Source: Saccharomycopsis fibuligera x Saccharomycopsis cf. fibuligera
Lineage: Eukaryota > Ascomycota > Saccharomycetes > Ascoideales > Saccharomycopsidaceae
Assembly (NCBI GenBank): GCA_001936135.1
Contig: CP012816.1
Location: forward strand, 437,501 to 501,500
Direction: 5' to 3'
DNA length: 64,000 nucleotides
The translations under genes were made by a program, and so were the position numbers. The first letter of the stretch is position 1. Each line of letters begins with the position of its first letter. This document shows, piece after piece, positions 23,429 through 32,320 of the stretch. A model generated the notes under the pieces. It ran no database searches, was not told the origin of the DNA, and worked only from the letters and a program-made list of their open reading frames with translations.

Positions 23429-24741
23429 ACTACTGTGGAGCACAGTTCATGATGTGCACTACTTGAGGTGAGTGTTGTAAACCTTGCGAGTTAGCACACT
23501 TGCACCTCTCATGTGCTTCGGATCAGGAGATAAGCAGACAGCGGTGGCCTTTACGTGAGTTACATCAAGTAGCCACTCTCATCCCCGCAGTCCTTAAGGA
23601 TAGTGTGGTAAGCGGGTGCTCCATGAGTGTCGCAATTCCCGCTACTAATCGCGTTGTGCATTACCCTTGCGGAATACGAGTTAGCACACTTACACCACTC
23701 CTGGGTTGGAGATCAGCAGAGAAGTAGACAGCGGTGGCCCTTGCCTGAGTTACATCAAGTAGCCACTCTCATCATCGGCTACTACTTTGGAGCACAGTTC
23801 ATCATGTTCACTATTTGAGGTGAGTGTTGTGAACGTTGCAAGTTAGCACACTTACACCACTCCTGGGTTGGAGATCAGCAGATAAGTAGACAGCGGTGGC
23901 CCTTGCCTGAGTTACATCAAGTAGCTACTCTCATCATCGGCTACTACTGTGGAGCACAGTTCATCATGTGAACTATTTGAGGTGAGTGTTGTGAACGTTG
24001 CAAGTTAGCACACTTACACCACTCCTGGGTTGAAGATCAGCAGATAAGTAGACAGCGGTGGCCCTTGCGTGAGTTACTTCAAGTAGCTACTCTCTTCATC
24101 GGCTACTACTGTGGATCACAGTTCATCATGTTCACTATTTGAGGTGAGTGTTGTGAACGTTTCAAGTTAGCACACTTACACCACTCGTGGGTTGGAGATC
24201 AGCAGATAAGTAGACAGCGGTGGCCCTTGCCTGAGTTACTTCAAGTAGCCACTCTCATCATTAGCTACTACTGTGGAGCACAGTTCATCATGTGAACTAT
24301 TTGAGGTGAGTGTTGTGAACGTTGCAAGTTAGCACACTTACACCACTCCTGGGTTGAAGATCAGCAGATAAGTAGACAGCGGTGGCCCTTGCCTGAGTTA
24401 CATCAAGTAGCCACTCTCATCCCCGCAGTCCTTAAGGATAGTGTGGTAAGCGGGTGCTCCATGAGTGTCGCAATTCCCGCTACTAATCGCGTTGTGCATT
24501 ACCCTTGCGGAATACGAGTTAGCACACTTACACCACTCCTGGGTTGGAGATCAGCAGAGAAGTAGACAGCGGTGGCCCTTGCCTGAGTTACATCAAGCAG
24601 CCACTCTCATCATCGGCTACTACTTTGGAGCACAGTTCATCATGTGCACTATTTGAGGTGAGTGTTGTGAACGTTGCGAGTTAGCACACTTACACCACTC
24701 CTGGGTTCGAGATCAGCAGAGAAGTAGACAGCGGTGGCCCT
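23429..24741. repeat. Satellite block 2 (1313 bp), two variant modules
   Basis: About eight units of the 162-bp satellite. Two units carry the alternative module CCCCGCAGTCCTTAAGGA... (23583-23677 and 24421-24515) in place of the usual ATCGGCTACTACT... segment. The block ends with GCCCT at 24737-24741, the left target duplication of a CopB LTR. It has exactly the same length and unit order as the block at 32321-33633. Confidence 0.95.
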
Positions 24742-25185
24742 TGTTGAATTTCAAACATTCATTTTCCTTTGTCCCTTACCCTCTTCACTTTCCGATCCTT
24801 TACCTTCTTTACTCCTTTTATTTTTTCCTCCATCGTCAGGGTAAACCCTTCACCCATGTGCATGGTATACCGTTCTGACGCATGTTGTTTGTTTACTTTT
24901 TCATCCGTCTAGGGCCCCCGTCTAGGTGTCCGTCTAGAGGCGGTGCCGATCCCTACTGCAGCGTGAAAAAATTTTCTTTTTCCCGCCACTCTTATCACGC
25001 CACTCCGTTTTCAGTTTTGCCACCTATTTTTCTTACTTAACTCGGGGCTTTCCCGCTTCTATCTTTTATCGTTCTCTACCTTTCTTACTTCTTTACCGAA
25101 CTAAGCTTAACCAACTTTACTTTCTTTATCTACTCTAATAAACCTTATATTTTTTTCTCTTCTACTTTACATCCTACTTTTTACA
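24742..25185 (+). repeat. CopB LTR, variant L1 (5' LTR of truncated B1)
   Basis: 444 bp, TGTTGAATTTC...CTTTTTACA, inserted in satellite with GCCCT on its left. Variant L1 is recognised by TTTTCCTTTGTCCC near the start and GTCTAGGGCCCCCGTCTAGG in the middle. It contains the CTAATAAACCTTATAT block whose AATAAA may serve as poly(A) signal. Directly downstream, 25186-25199 (GATTTACAGTCTGG) is the putative primer-binding site. Confidence 0.95.
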
Positions 25186-25284
25186 GATTTACAGTCTGGG
25201 TTAACATCAAAACAAAAAAAAAATTAAAAAAAAATCAAAAAATCAAAAAATCAAAAAAAAAAAATAATAATAATTTTTTTTACC
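25186..25284 (+). promoter_or_regulatory. CopB primer-binding site and oligo(A)-rich leader
   Basis: The first 14 bases after the LTR (GATTTACAGTCTGG) are complementary to the anticodon arm of tRNA-Tyr (mature nucleotides about 27-40), suggesting priming by a tRNA half. From 25214 to the ATG at 25285 the leader is almost pure A with scattered T and C. The ATG follows TACC, giving A at -3. Confidence 0.65.
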
Positions 25285-26466
25285 ATGTTCATCTTTGGAG
25301 ACTTTGATATTGCTGACGGTGCTTACAAAGCGAGACTTGATGGAATTACCAAGTTGAAGGTCAGGCCAATCACCCAATGGTTCCAGTACCCGTTGTTAAG
25401 ATCATTCCTTAGAAATAAGTTGAGAGTTATCATCAATGATGTCACTGCCATCGACGTTGAGCGTATGTTAGACTCCGAAGAGTTTGACTACTACCCACCA
25501 AAACTTGGCGATGTTATCTATCAACTCATCCAGAAAAAAGTGGACCCATTGTTATTGAAAAACTACGAACGATGCACCGAGGGCTTTGATTTGTTGAAGA
25601 CCATCAACGCAAAGTGCAAGACAATTGACTCTTTCTACATTGTCAAGATCTTCCACGACTTTGTCCATGAGGCCGTCCTTGCTAGAGACTGCGAAGCTAT
25701 GGCAGACTACTTGGAGATCTTCAAGTACTACTACAAAGATATCAACTTCTGCAATCTTGGCGGTATTCTTGGTTTCCACCTACTTGACAACAAGAGTCTT
25801 CATGTTGCTCTCAGCGAAAAGAACTTGCTTCGCGATGCTCGTGGGTTGCTTAACACTTCGTTTTATGATGCTATGGAAGCCTCCAATGATCTTGCTGCCA
25901 GAGACTTGGTCCAGATGGACACTTCCTCCCGTCCAAAGTTGCCACCCACCGAGGAGTTGGTTCAGTTGGCTGATGCGAAGCTGAAAAAGAAACCTGTTTT
26001 CCTCATCAAGTGTTACAGCTGCGGCAAGCTTGGCCACTACAGCAACGAGTGCTACAAAAACAAGAACAGAAACCACTCAAACAAGGGACGCAAGGAGCTT
26101 GTCAACCTCGTTGAAGTCCCACTTGGTGCTGAAGTCATTAACAACGGTGACGGTCAGATTGTCATTGACACGTCTACTGAGCTGCCTGAGCCTGGCGAAG
26201 AGACTCACTTTGTTGAAGAGGTCTATCTCGCCGACGATGCTGCCGACAAACGTTTTGTCCTAGACAGCGGTGCTGGTATCAATGTTGTCAACGACGGAGC
26301 ATTGTTGCTGGACAAGAAGGTCTCGAACGTCACTGTTCAAGGAATCAGCAGCACTACAAATTGTGTTACTGAAGGCACTGTTGTTGAATTTCAAACATTC
26401 ATTCTTCGCTTTCCGATCCTTTACCTTCTTCACTCCTTTTATTTTTTTCATCCATCGTCAGGGTAA
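25285..26466 (+). CDS. CopB truncated Gag-protease ORF (B1), closed by an inserted LTR
   Basis: The first 365 codons are CopB: Gag, a CCHC zinc knuckle CYSCGKLGHYSNEC at residues 243-256 (nucleic-acid binding), and the start of the aspartic protease with DSGA at residues 327-330. At 26382 the frame enters a second CopB LTR and ends 28 codons later at 26466, so the integrase, RT and RNase H are absent and the protease is incomplete. The ORF has its own upstream LTR and leader, so a 393-residue Gag-like protein could be made. Whether it is expressed is unknown. A nearly identical copy is at 34177. Truncated Gag proteins restrict retrotransposition in some yeasts (Ty1 p22), but calling this a restriction factor would be speculation. 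Confidence 0.75.
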   Translation: MFIFGDFDIADGAYKARLDGITKLKVRPITQWFQYPLLRSFLRNKLRVIINDVTAIDVERMLDSEEFDYYPPKLGDVIYQLIQKKVDPLLLKNYERCTEGFDLLKTINAKCKTIDSFYIVKIFHDFVHEAVLARDCEAMADYLEIFKYYYKDINFCNLGGILGFHLLDNKSLHVALSEKNLLRDARGLLNTSFYDAMEASNDLAARDLVQMDTSSRPKLPPTEELVQLADAKLKKKPVFLIKCYSCGKLGHYSNECYKNKNRNHSNKGRKELVNLVEVPLGAEVINNGDGQIVIDTSTELPEPGEETHFVEEVYLADDAADKRFVLDSGAGINVVNDGALLLDKKVSNVTVQGISSTTNCVTEGTVVEFQTFILRFPILYLLHSFYFFHPSSG

Positions 26467-26808
26467 ACCCTTCACCGATGTGCATGGTATACCGTTCTGA
26501 CGCATGTTGTTTGTTTACTTTTTCATCCCGTCTAGGTGCCCCGTCTAGGTGCCCCGTCTAGACGCGGTGCCGATCCTTACTGCAGCGTGAAAATTTTTCT
26601 TTTTCACGCCACTCTTATCACGCCACTCCGATTTCAGTTTTGCCCCTTATTTTTCTTACTTAACACGGGGCTTTCCCGCTTCTTTTCTTTTATAGTTCTC
26701 TACCTTTCTTACTTCTTTACTGAACCAAGCTTAACCAACTTTACTTTCTTTATCTACTCTAATAAACCTTATATTTTTTCTCTTCTACTTTACATCCTAC
26801 TTTTTACA
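26382..26808 (+). repeat. CopB LTR, variant L2 (inner element, copy 1)
   Basis: 427 bp, TGTTGAATTTC...CTTTTTACA. Variant L2 has ATTCTTCGCTTTCC near the start and three GTCTAG(G/A)... repeats with the spacer GTGCCCC. It interrupts CopB coding sequence after GAAGGCACTGT (the polyprotein GTV-SIG position). It is followed by the tRNA-Tyr-type primer site (26809-26822), the A-rich leader and the first 11 codons (ATG at 26895). These are cut off at 26927 by CopA A2. Confidence 0.95.
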
Positions 26809-26894
26809 GATTTACAGTCTGGCTTAACATCAAAACAAAAAAAAAAATTAAAAAAAATCAAAAAATCAAAAATCAAAAAAAAAATTTTTCTACC

Positions 26895-26927
26895 ATGTTC
26901 ATCTTTGGAGACTTTGATATTGCTGAC
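26895..26927 (+). pseudogene. CopB start stub (11 codons) cut by CopA A2
   Basis: ATG plus ten codons identical to the CopB N-terminus (MFIFGDFDIAD), ending GATATTGCTGAC where the CopA LTR begins. The matching right half does not follow A2. It follows A3 at 41214 instead. This shows that the left flank of A2 was copied from the A3 locus. Confidence 0.9.
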
Positions 26928-27471
26928 TGTTGTGAGTAATAATTCAAAGATAGATCCAGTTGCTTCTAGAAAGTTCTAGAATATTCCATGAGTTTCCAGA
27001 GGATTCGATGCTGTTCTAGAATGTTCCACGATATACGAGAAAATACGAGATTGTTCGAGAACATTCTAGAAGGTTGCATAATATACGAGACATATACGAG
27101 AAAGCTCTAGAATCTTCCATGAAGTTCCATAATGTTCCATGAAGTTCCATAATGTTCCATGAAGTTCCATAGTGTTCCATAGTGTTCCATGAAGTTCCAT
27201 GATGTTCCAAGAAGTTCCATGATGTTCCATACATTTCCGTGCATATCCGTGCAGTTCCGGAATATTCTAGAAGATTCTATGTGGCCACACTAGTCATGCA
27301 TCAGTCCCGGCACAGCCACCCTGACTGACTATAAATAAGGGGCGTCTCCTCCATCTTTGTGACTGATTGATGTTATTCATATATAGGATATAGTTAATAA
27401 CAACAAGTGTTTTGTGATTCATTTTCAGGATATAACGTTATGTCAAGTGATAGGTTTATCAAACTACAACA
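26928..27471 (+). repeat. 5' LTR of CopA A2
   Basis: 544 bp, TGTTGTGAG...CTACAACA. It holds the heat-shock-element array, the TATA box at 27330-27337 and the start codon at 27440. Confidence 0.95.
26964..27337 (+). promoter_or_regulatory. CopA LTR promoter of A2: heat-shock-element array plus TATA box
   Basis: Alternating TTC and GAA triplets at 5-bp spacing (26964-27006; further clusters at 27014-27027 and 27054-27073). These are followed by TTC repeated every 10 bp (27115 to 27275) and a perfect five-unit TTC-GAA-TTC-GAA-TTC at 27255-27277. A TATAAATA box sits at 27330-27337, followed by AGGGG, which matches the yeast general stress element core. The arrangement fits binding by trimeric heat-shock factor. 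Regulation is inferred from motif geometry only. Confidence 0.75.
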
Positions 27472-30400
27472 GGTTATGAGTTCCCCAGGTGCTCTAGCCA
27501 ACTTCAGTTCAGATGAAAAATTGAAAGGTTCGGAGAACTTTCACGATTGGTTCTCCTTAGTATCAATCAAATTGAAAATGAGAGGGCTTGGTTTGTACAA
27601 GTACCTTGTCGACAATGATATCGGCGCTACTGATGAAAGCTCGGACGACTCGAGAGCCAGACTACAAATGGCTTTGGATGATATCTTGACATTGATGATT
27701 GTCAATGGTGTTACTGGTGCTGCTCTCAGAAAGGCATCCAGTTATGATGGTTCTGGTCGTGATTTGTTTATCTATTTGAAAGCCTCCTATGGTACAATGT
27801 CTGTGTTTAATGCTGTTGGTATGCTATCGGACTTCTTTGACCACAAGTGGAAGTCGAATGGCTCTAACCTCAACCTGTTGATCTCGAGCTTCGATGCATT
27901 GAATGTCTCGGTTATCAAGAATGTTACTGCTGATCTGTTTCTTACTTGCTTATTTCTTGCTGAGCTCAAACGCGCCGGCTACGGTGAAGCTGCTGTGAAG
28001 GAGATCATTACAACATACCAAGCATCTCATAATTCCATGGAAACCTTTGATGTTGAATCCGCGATGGATCTCGCGAGAGAATTGATTAAGGAAGACCCAA
28101 AGTCTACCGTTACTACTACTGAAACTGCTCTTGTCACTAGAAAGGCCAATAATGGTCAATGCTACAACTGTGGCAAGATAGGTCATTATGCAAGGGACTG
28201 TCGTCAACAGCCAAAGGATGAATTTAATGAGAAAATTCGAAAGCCAAAGAAAAATGGAAAACTGACTGGTAGTGCGTGGTTTGCATATTTAGGGCACGAG
28301 TCAAAGAGATCTGATTTGTTCTTCGATAGTGGTGCTTCCAGCCACATTATTTGTGACAGAGACTTGTTTACTGAGTTACATGACTACAGCGGCGAGATTA
28401 ATGGTATTGGTGGCAACAGTTTGAAGATCGTTGGGTGCGGCACCGCATCTATCAAGCTACCAACCGGTGAGGATGTCAGCTTGTTAAATGCTCTATATGC
28501 ACCCGAGGCTACCGCTAATTTACTATCAATTTCAAAGGCAACTGGTAATGGAGCAAAACTATTGTTTGAAGATGAATGCATCAAGTTGTACCCCTCGATG
28601 GATATTGTGGGTATCAAAGACAGGCTCTCACATGGCTTGTACAGAGTGGGCTCTCCAAGTGACAAGCACTTTGCTTACAAAGCTGCCCCTGGCATTGCGG
28701 TTGATAGGAAAGATTTGTGGCATCAAAGATTGGGCCATCCTAGCTTTGGTGTGTTCCGTGCGATTAACAAACAGTTTGGTTTGTGCGGTGATATTACAGA
28801 AGATATGAATGTGGAAGTGTGTGAACTGTGTGCATTAGGCAAGGCGGTTACAAGAAAACCAAAGCATGGATGGTCAAAGCCACAACAGCCATTGCAGCTA
28901 CTTCATATGGATGTGTGCGGGCCATTCAACTATGGATCGGTTGATGGCTCTCTCTACTTTCTTACAATCGTTGATGCCTATACTCGTTTCACCCATATCA
29001 AGTGCTTGAAAAGGAAATCTGACTGCACTGATGCGATTATTGATTTTGTGAAATACAGTGAGACCAATTTCAAGAGTCAAGGCAGAAACTACGTGTGTGG
29101 AGCTATCAGAACTGATAACGGCGGGGAGTTTGTGAACAACAAGTTGCACGCGTTCATGAAGGAGCGTGGAATTCGCCATGAGCTAACTGTCCCGCATCAT
29201 TCCTATCAGAATGGTGTTGCTGAGAGGATGCATCGCACCATTCAGGAGAAGGCGCGAACTCTCATGTTGCACTCTGCTGCGCCGGTTCAGTTCTGGCCCG
29301 AAGCTGTTGCAACTGCTGCGTACTTGATCAATCGCAGCCCAACAAGAGTGCTTGGCAATGATATACCGTTCACCAAGTGGTACGACATGGAACCACTGCT
29401 TGATCATTTGAGAACCTTTGGATGCATTGGATATTGTGTTGTGCCAGCTGCATTGAGACATGGCAAGCTAAGTGCAACTTCGAAGAAGTGTGCCATGATG
29501 GGCTACGACAGAGATCACAAAGCATACAGGATGTATGATTCTGATGCCGGGCAGATAGTTGTCTCGGCACAAGTAACGTTTGATGAACAACATTCGTTTT
29601 TCAAGTGGGCTACCCCTGCGCCTATGGCTGACAATGTGTCTACTACCACCTACGGGTCTGTCGCTGCGCCAGGCATTTCACCGGTTACTGCTGTACAGGA
29701 TGAGGACCTTATCCCAGCCGATGTGACAGCCGCTGATACTGCTGGCACTGGCGAAGATGAAAGCACTGCTGAAGACGACACTGACGTACACGTTGACAAT
29801 AGTGACGATGATGTCCCCTCGGATACTGGCAAAGATGGCTTCCTGCCGGTACAAGTGAAACGGAAGAGACCCAGACCAAAAACTCATGTTGCTCCAAAGA
29901 CTTTAATAACCAGAAACCCGTTCGACGTTCTTGAAGAGGTCCACGATGAATATGAAGCCTCGTCCTCCAGTTCCGATTCAGAGAGGGAATTGCCTAAACC
30001 AGAGACAAAAGTTAGAAAAGTTGCCACCGGCGACATTATCCCGTTTGTTCCGCATGGGTCCACTGGCGAAAGCGCCGTGGTTCCATTGCTCACTCCAAAG
30101 ATTGAACCAACTGTTGAGGAGGTCGACGATGATGAAGATACTAGTGAATCAGAACTGAGTGACTCGCAGAGGCTATTGGGCTACGAAGCAAACCTTGCTG
30201 CTACTTGTTACATGGCTGGCAGTGCAGTCACCGAGAATGTGCCAATGAGTTACAAAAGTGCAATGCAGACCGACGAACGGGATCAGTGGAAGGAAGCGTG
30301 TGAAAAAGAAATCGAAGCACACAAAGACAATAGCACCTATGAGTTGGTGACTTTGCCGGAAGGGCGAAAGCCAATCACCTGCAAGTGGGTGTTCACAATC

Positions 30401-31828
30401 AAGGATGGTGGCTTACACAAGGCAAGATTAGTTGCTCGTGGGTTCTCGCAATTGAAAGGTATCGACTACAATGAAACGTTTGCTCCCGTTGTTCGTTACG
30501 AGTCCATCCGAATTATGTTGGCTGTCGCTGCTCTGAAAGGATTACAGGTTCATCAGATGGATGTGAAGACTGCGTTCTTGAATGGTGAGCTTGAGGAAGA
30601 ATTATACATGACACAACCAGAAGGCTATGTTGCAAAGGGCAATGAAGATAAAGTGCTCAGATTGAAGAAGAGCTTGTATGGTTTGAAACAGGCTCCTCTT
30701 GTGTGGAATGACAAGATCAACGGCGTCTTGGCAAAGCTAGGCTTCAGACGGAATCAAGCTGAGTATTGCCTATACACTCGCAAAAGTGAAAAGTCCTTTG
30801 TGATGGTTGCGCTATATGTGGATGATTTGCTTATTGCTGGTAGCACCAAGGAAGCAATAGACATTGTGAAAACAGAGCTAATGAATGAGTTTAAAATGAA
30901 AGACTTGGGTGCTACAAAGAAGTTCCTAGGTATGAACATTGAGCAGACAGAGAGTGGGATCAAGTTGAGTCTTCGAGACTACATTCAGTCGTTGCTTAGC
31001 GAGTTTGGAATGCAAGACTGTCACAGTGAACCCACACCAGCAGTTGTCGGACAGGACTTGACGAGCGCGGACACAGGCAGTAAAGACTGTGATGCTACTA
31101 GGTACAGATCCATTATTGGAAAGCTCTTGTTTGCTGCTAATACGGTCAGAGCAGACATAAGCTACGTTGTTGGTGTATTGTCGAGATACCTCAAAGAGCC
31201 CAAGGAGGTCCACCTTCGTGCTGCGAAACGAGTACTAAGATATTTGAAAGGCACAGCAGATGTTGGTTTATTTTATCAAAGCCACAACCAGACAACTCGC
31301 TTACAGGGCTACTGTGATGCAGACTGGGCAAACGACAAGGCTACGAGGAAGTCCACCACCGGTTTTGTGTTCAAATATGCTGGTGGTGCAATAACTTGGA
31401 GATCGAAGAAGCAGCCAACGGTTGCATTGTCTACTGCTGAAGCAGAGTATATGGCATTGTGTGAGGGTGCCAAAGAAGGCTTATGGCTAAGGCAGTTGTT
31501 CAACGAGTTTGGCATTGCAATTGAGTCTGTCAAGATGTACGACGACAACCAGAGCTGCATTGAAATAGCCAAACACCCTAGCTCCCATCACAGAACGAAG
31601 CACATTGACATCAGGTTGAATTTCATCAGGGACCATATTGCCAAGGGCCGAATTCAATTAGAGTACTTATCAACTGGAGTCATGGTTGCCGATATCTTTA
31701 CCAAAGCCATACCGGCCGACCAGTTCCAACTACTACGTGGTTATTGTGGGATGCGAGACTTTGAATTAAGAGAGAGTGTTGTGAGTAATAATTCAAAGAT
31801 AGATCCAGTTGCTTCTAGAAAGTTCTAG
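27440..31828 (+). CDS. CopA Gag-Pol polyprotein (A2), intact, 1462 residues
   Basis: Single-ORF Ty1/copia polyprotein that makes the virus-like particle and the enzymes for reverse transcription and integration. Domain order: Gag (1-240); CCHC zinc knuckle CYNCGKIGHYARDC (241-254); aspartic protease with DSGA (D296); integrase with its HHCC zinc finger (H428 onward; CELC) and catalytic D491, D559, E595 (DD35E); an acidic, Ser-rich linker with a KRKRPRPK basic stretch (possible nuclear localisation signal); reverse transcriptase with YVDD (1126-1129); RNase H with D1293 and the C-terminal VADIFTKA motif. No frameshift or stop separates Gag from Pol. The ATG at 27440 was chosen over upstream in-frame GTG because this is a eukaryote. 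It lies inside the 5' LTR, and the TAG stop (31826-31828) lies inside the 3' LTR. Confidence 0.95.
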   Translation: MSSDRFIKLQQVMSSPGALANFSSDEKLKGSENFHDWFSLVSIKLKMRGLGLYKYLVDNDIGATDESSDDSRARLQMALDDILTLMIVNGVTGAALRKASSYDGSGRDLFIYLKASYGTMSVFNAVGMLSDFFDHKWKSNGSNLNLLISSFDALNVSVIKNVTADLFLTCLFLAELKRAGYGEAAVKEIITTYQASHNSMETFDVESAMDLARELIKEDPKSTVTTTETALVTRKANNGQCYNCGKIGHYARDCRQQPKDEFNEKIRKPKKNGKLTGSAWFAYLGHESKRSDLFFDSGASSHIICDRDLFTELHDYSGEINGIGGNSLKIVGCGTASIKLPTGEDVSLLNALYAPEATANLLSISKATGNGAKLLFEDECIKLYPSMDIVGIKDRLSHGLYRVGSPSDKHFAYKAAPGIAVDRKDLWHQRLGHPSFGVFRAINKQFGLCGDITEDMNVEVCELCALGKAVTRKPKHGWSKPQQPLQLLHMDVCGPFNYGSVDGSLYFLTIVDAYTRFTHIKCLKRKSDCTDAIIDFVKYSETNFKSQGRNYVCGAIRTDNGGEFVNNKLHAFMKERGIRHELTVPHHSYQNGVAERMHRTIQEKARTLMLHSAAPVQFWPEAVATAAYLINRSPTRVLGNDIPFTKWYDMEPLLDHLRTFGCIGYCVVPAALRHGKLSATSKKCAMMGYDRDHKAYRMYDSDAGQIVVSAQVTFDEQHSFFKWATPAPMADNVSTTTYGSVAAPGISPVTAVQDEDLIPADVTAADTAGTGEDESTAEDDTDVHVDNSDDDVPSDTGKDGFLPVQVKRKRPRPKTHVAPKTLITRNPFDVLEEVHDEYEASSSSSDSERELPKPETKVRKVATGDIIPFVPHGSTGESAVVPLLTPKIEPTVEEVDDDEDTSESELSDSQRLLGYEANLAATCYMAGSAVTENVPMSYKSAMQTDERDQWKEACEKEIEAHKDNSTYELVTLPEGRKPITCKWVFTIKDGGLHKARLVARGFSQLKGIDYNETFAPVVRYESIRIMLAVAALKGLQVHQMDVKTAFLNGELEEELYMTQPEGYVAKGNEDKVLRLKKSLYGLKQAPLVWNDKINGVLAKLGFRRNQAEYCLYTRKSEKSFVMVALYVDDLLIAGSTKEAIDIVKTELMNEFKMKDLGATKKFLGMNIEQTESGIKLSLRDYIQSLLSEFGMQDCHSEPTPAVVGQDLTSADTGSKDCDATRYRSIIGKLLFAANTVRADISYVVGVLSRYLKEPKEVHLRAAKRVLRYLKGTADVGLFYQSHNQTTRLQGYCDADWANDKATRKSTTGFVFKYAGGAITWRSKKQPTVALSTAEAEYMALCEGAKEGLWLRQLFNEFGIAIESVKMYDDNQSCIEIAKHPSSHHRTKHIDIRLNFIRDHIAKGRIQLEYLSTGVMVADIFTKAIPADQFQLLRGYCGMRDFELRESVVSNNSKIDPVASRKF
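27472..27480 (+). promoter_or_regulatory. CopA primer-binding site (half initiator tRNA-Met)
   Basis: GGTTATGAG directly after the LTR is complementary to the anticodon loop and adjoining stem of initiator tRNA-Met (CUCAUAACC, nucleotides 32-40). Drosophila copia and yeast Ty5 are known to use a cleaved tRNA-Met half in this way. Beyond nine bases the match depends on the host tRNA sequence. The site lies inside the polyprotein coding sequence. Confidence 0.7.
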
Positions 31829-32320
31829 AATATTCCATGAGTTTCCAGAGGATTCGATGCTGTTCTAGAATGTTCCACGATATACGAGAAAATACGAGAT
31901 TGTTCGAGAACATTCTAGAAGGTTGCATAATATACGAGACATATACGAGAAAGCTCTAGAATCTTCCATCAAGTTCCATAATGTTCCATGAAGTTCCATA
32001 ATGTTCCATGAAGTTCCATAGTGTTCCATAGTGTTCCATGAAGTTCCATGATGTTCCAAGAAGTTCCATGATGTTCCATACATTTCCGTGCATATCCGTG
32101 CAGTTCCGGAATATTCTAGAAGATTCTATGTGGCCACACTAGTCATGCATCAGTCCCGGCACAGCCACCCTGACTGACTATAAATAAGGGGCGTCTCCTC
32201 CATCTTTGTGACTGATTGATGTTATTCATATATAGGATATAGTTAATAACAACAAGTGTTTTGTGATTCATTTTCAGGATATAACGTTATGTCAAGTGAT
32301 AGGTTTATCAAACTACAACA
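31777..32320 (+). repeat. 3' LTR of CopA A2
   Basis: 544 bp. It is preceded by the purine tract TTAAGAGAGAG. It contains the C-terminal codons and stop of the polyprotein (to 31828) and the same heat-shock array, oriented toward the downstream satellite and CopB sequence. Confidence 0.95.

Larger units (their letters stand above)
26928..32320 (+). mobile_element. CopA element A2 (Ty1/copia), intact ORF
   Basis: 5393 bp with 544-bp LTRs at 26928-27471 and 31777-32320, an internal region of 4305 bp, a primer site at 27472 and a purine tract at 31764-31776. The left flank is CopB (GCTGAC) and the right flank is satellite (ACTACTGTGG), so there is no target-site duplication. Its 5' LTR carries the CTTCCATGAAG form seen in A3, and its 3' LTR the CTTCCATCAAG form seen in A1. 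The element is therefore probably a recombinant between an A1-like and an A3-like copy. Confidence 0.95.

Noticed and set aside
26964-27277. Minus-strand ORF of GTSWN-type repeats across the CopA LTR
   Set aside because: It is the complement of the 10-bp TTCC repeat array, present in every LTR as an open frame by composition.
27407-27440. In-frame GTG upstream start for CopA
   Set aside because: GTG initiation is not expected in a nuclear gene. The first in-frame ATG is at 27440.
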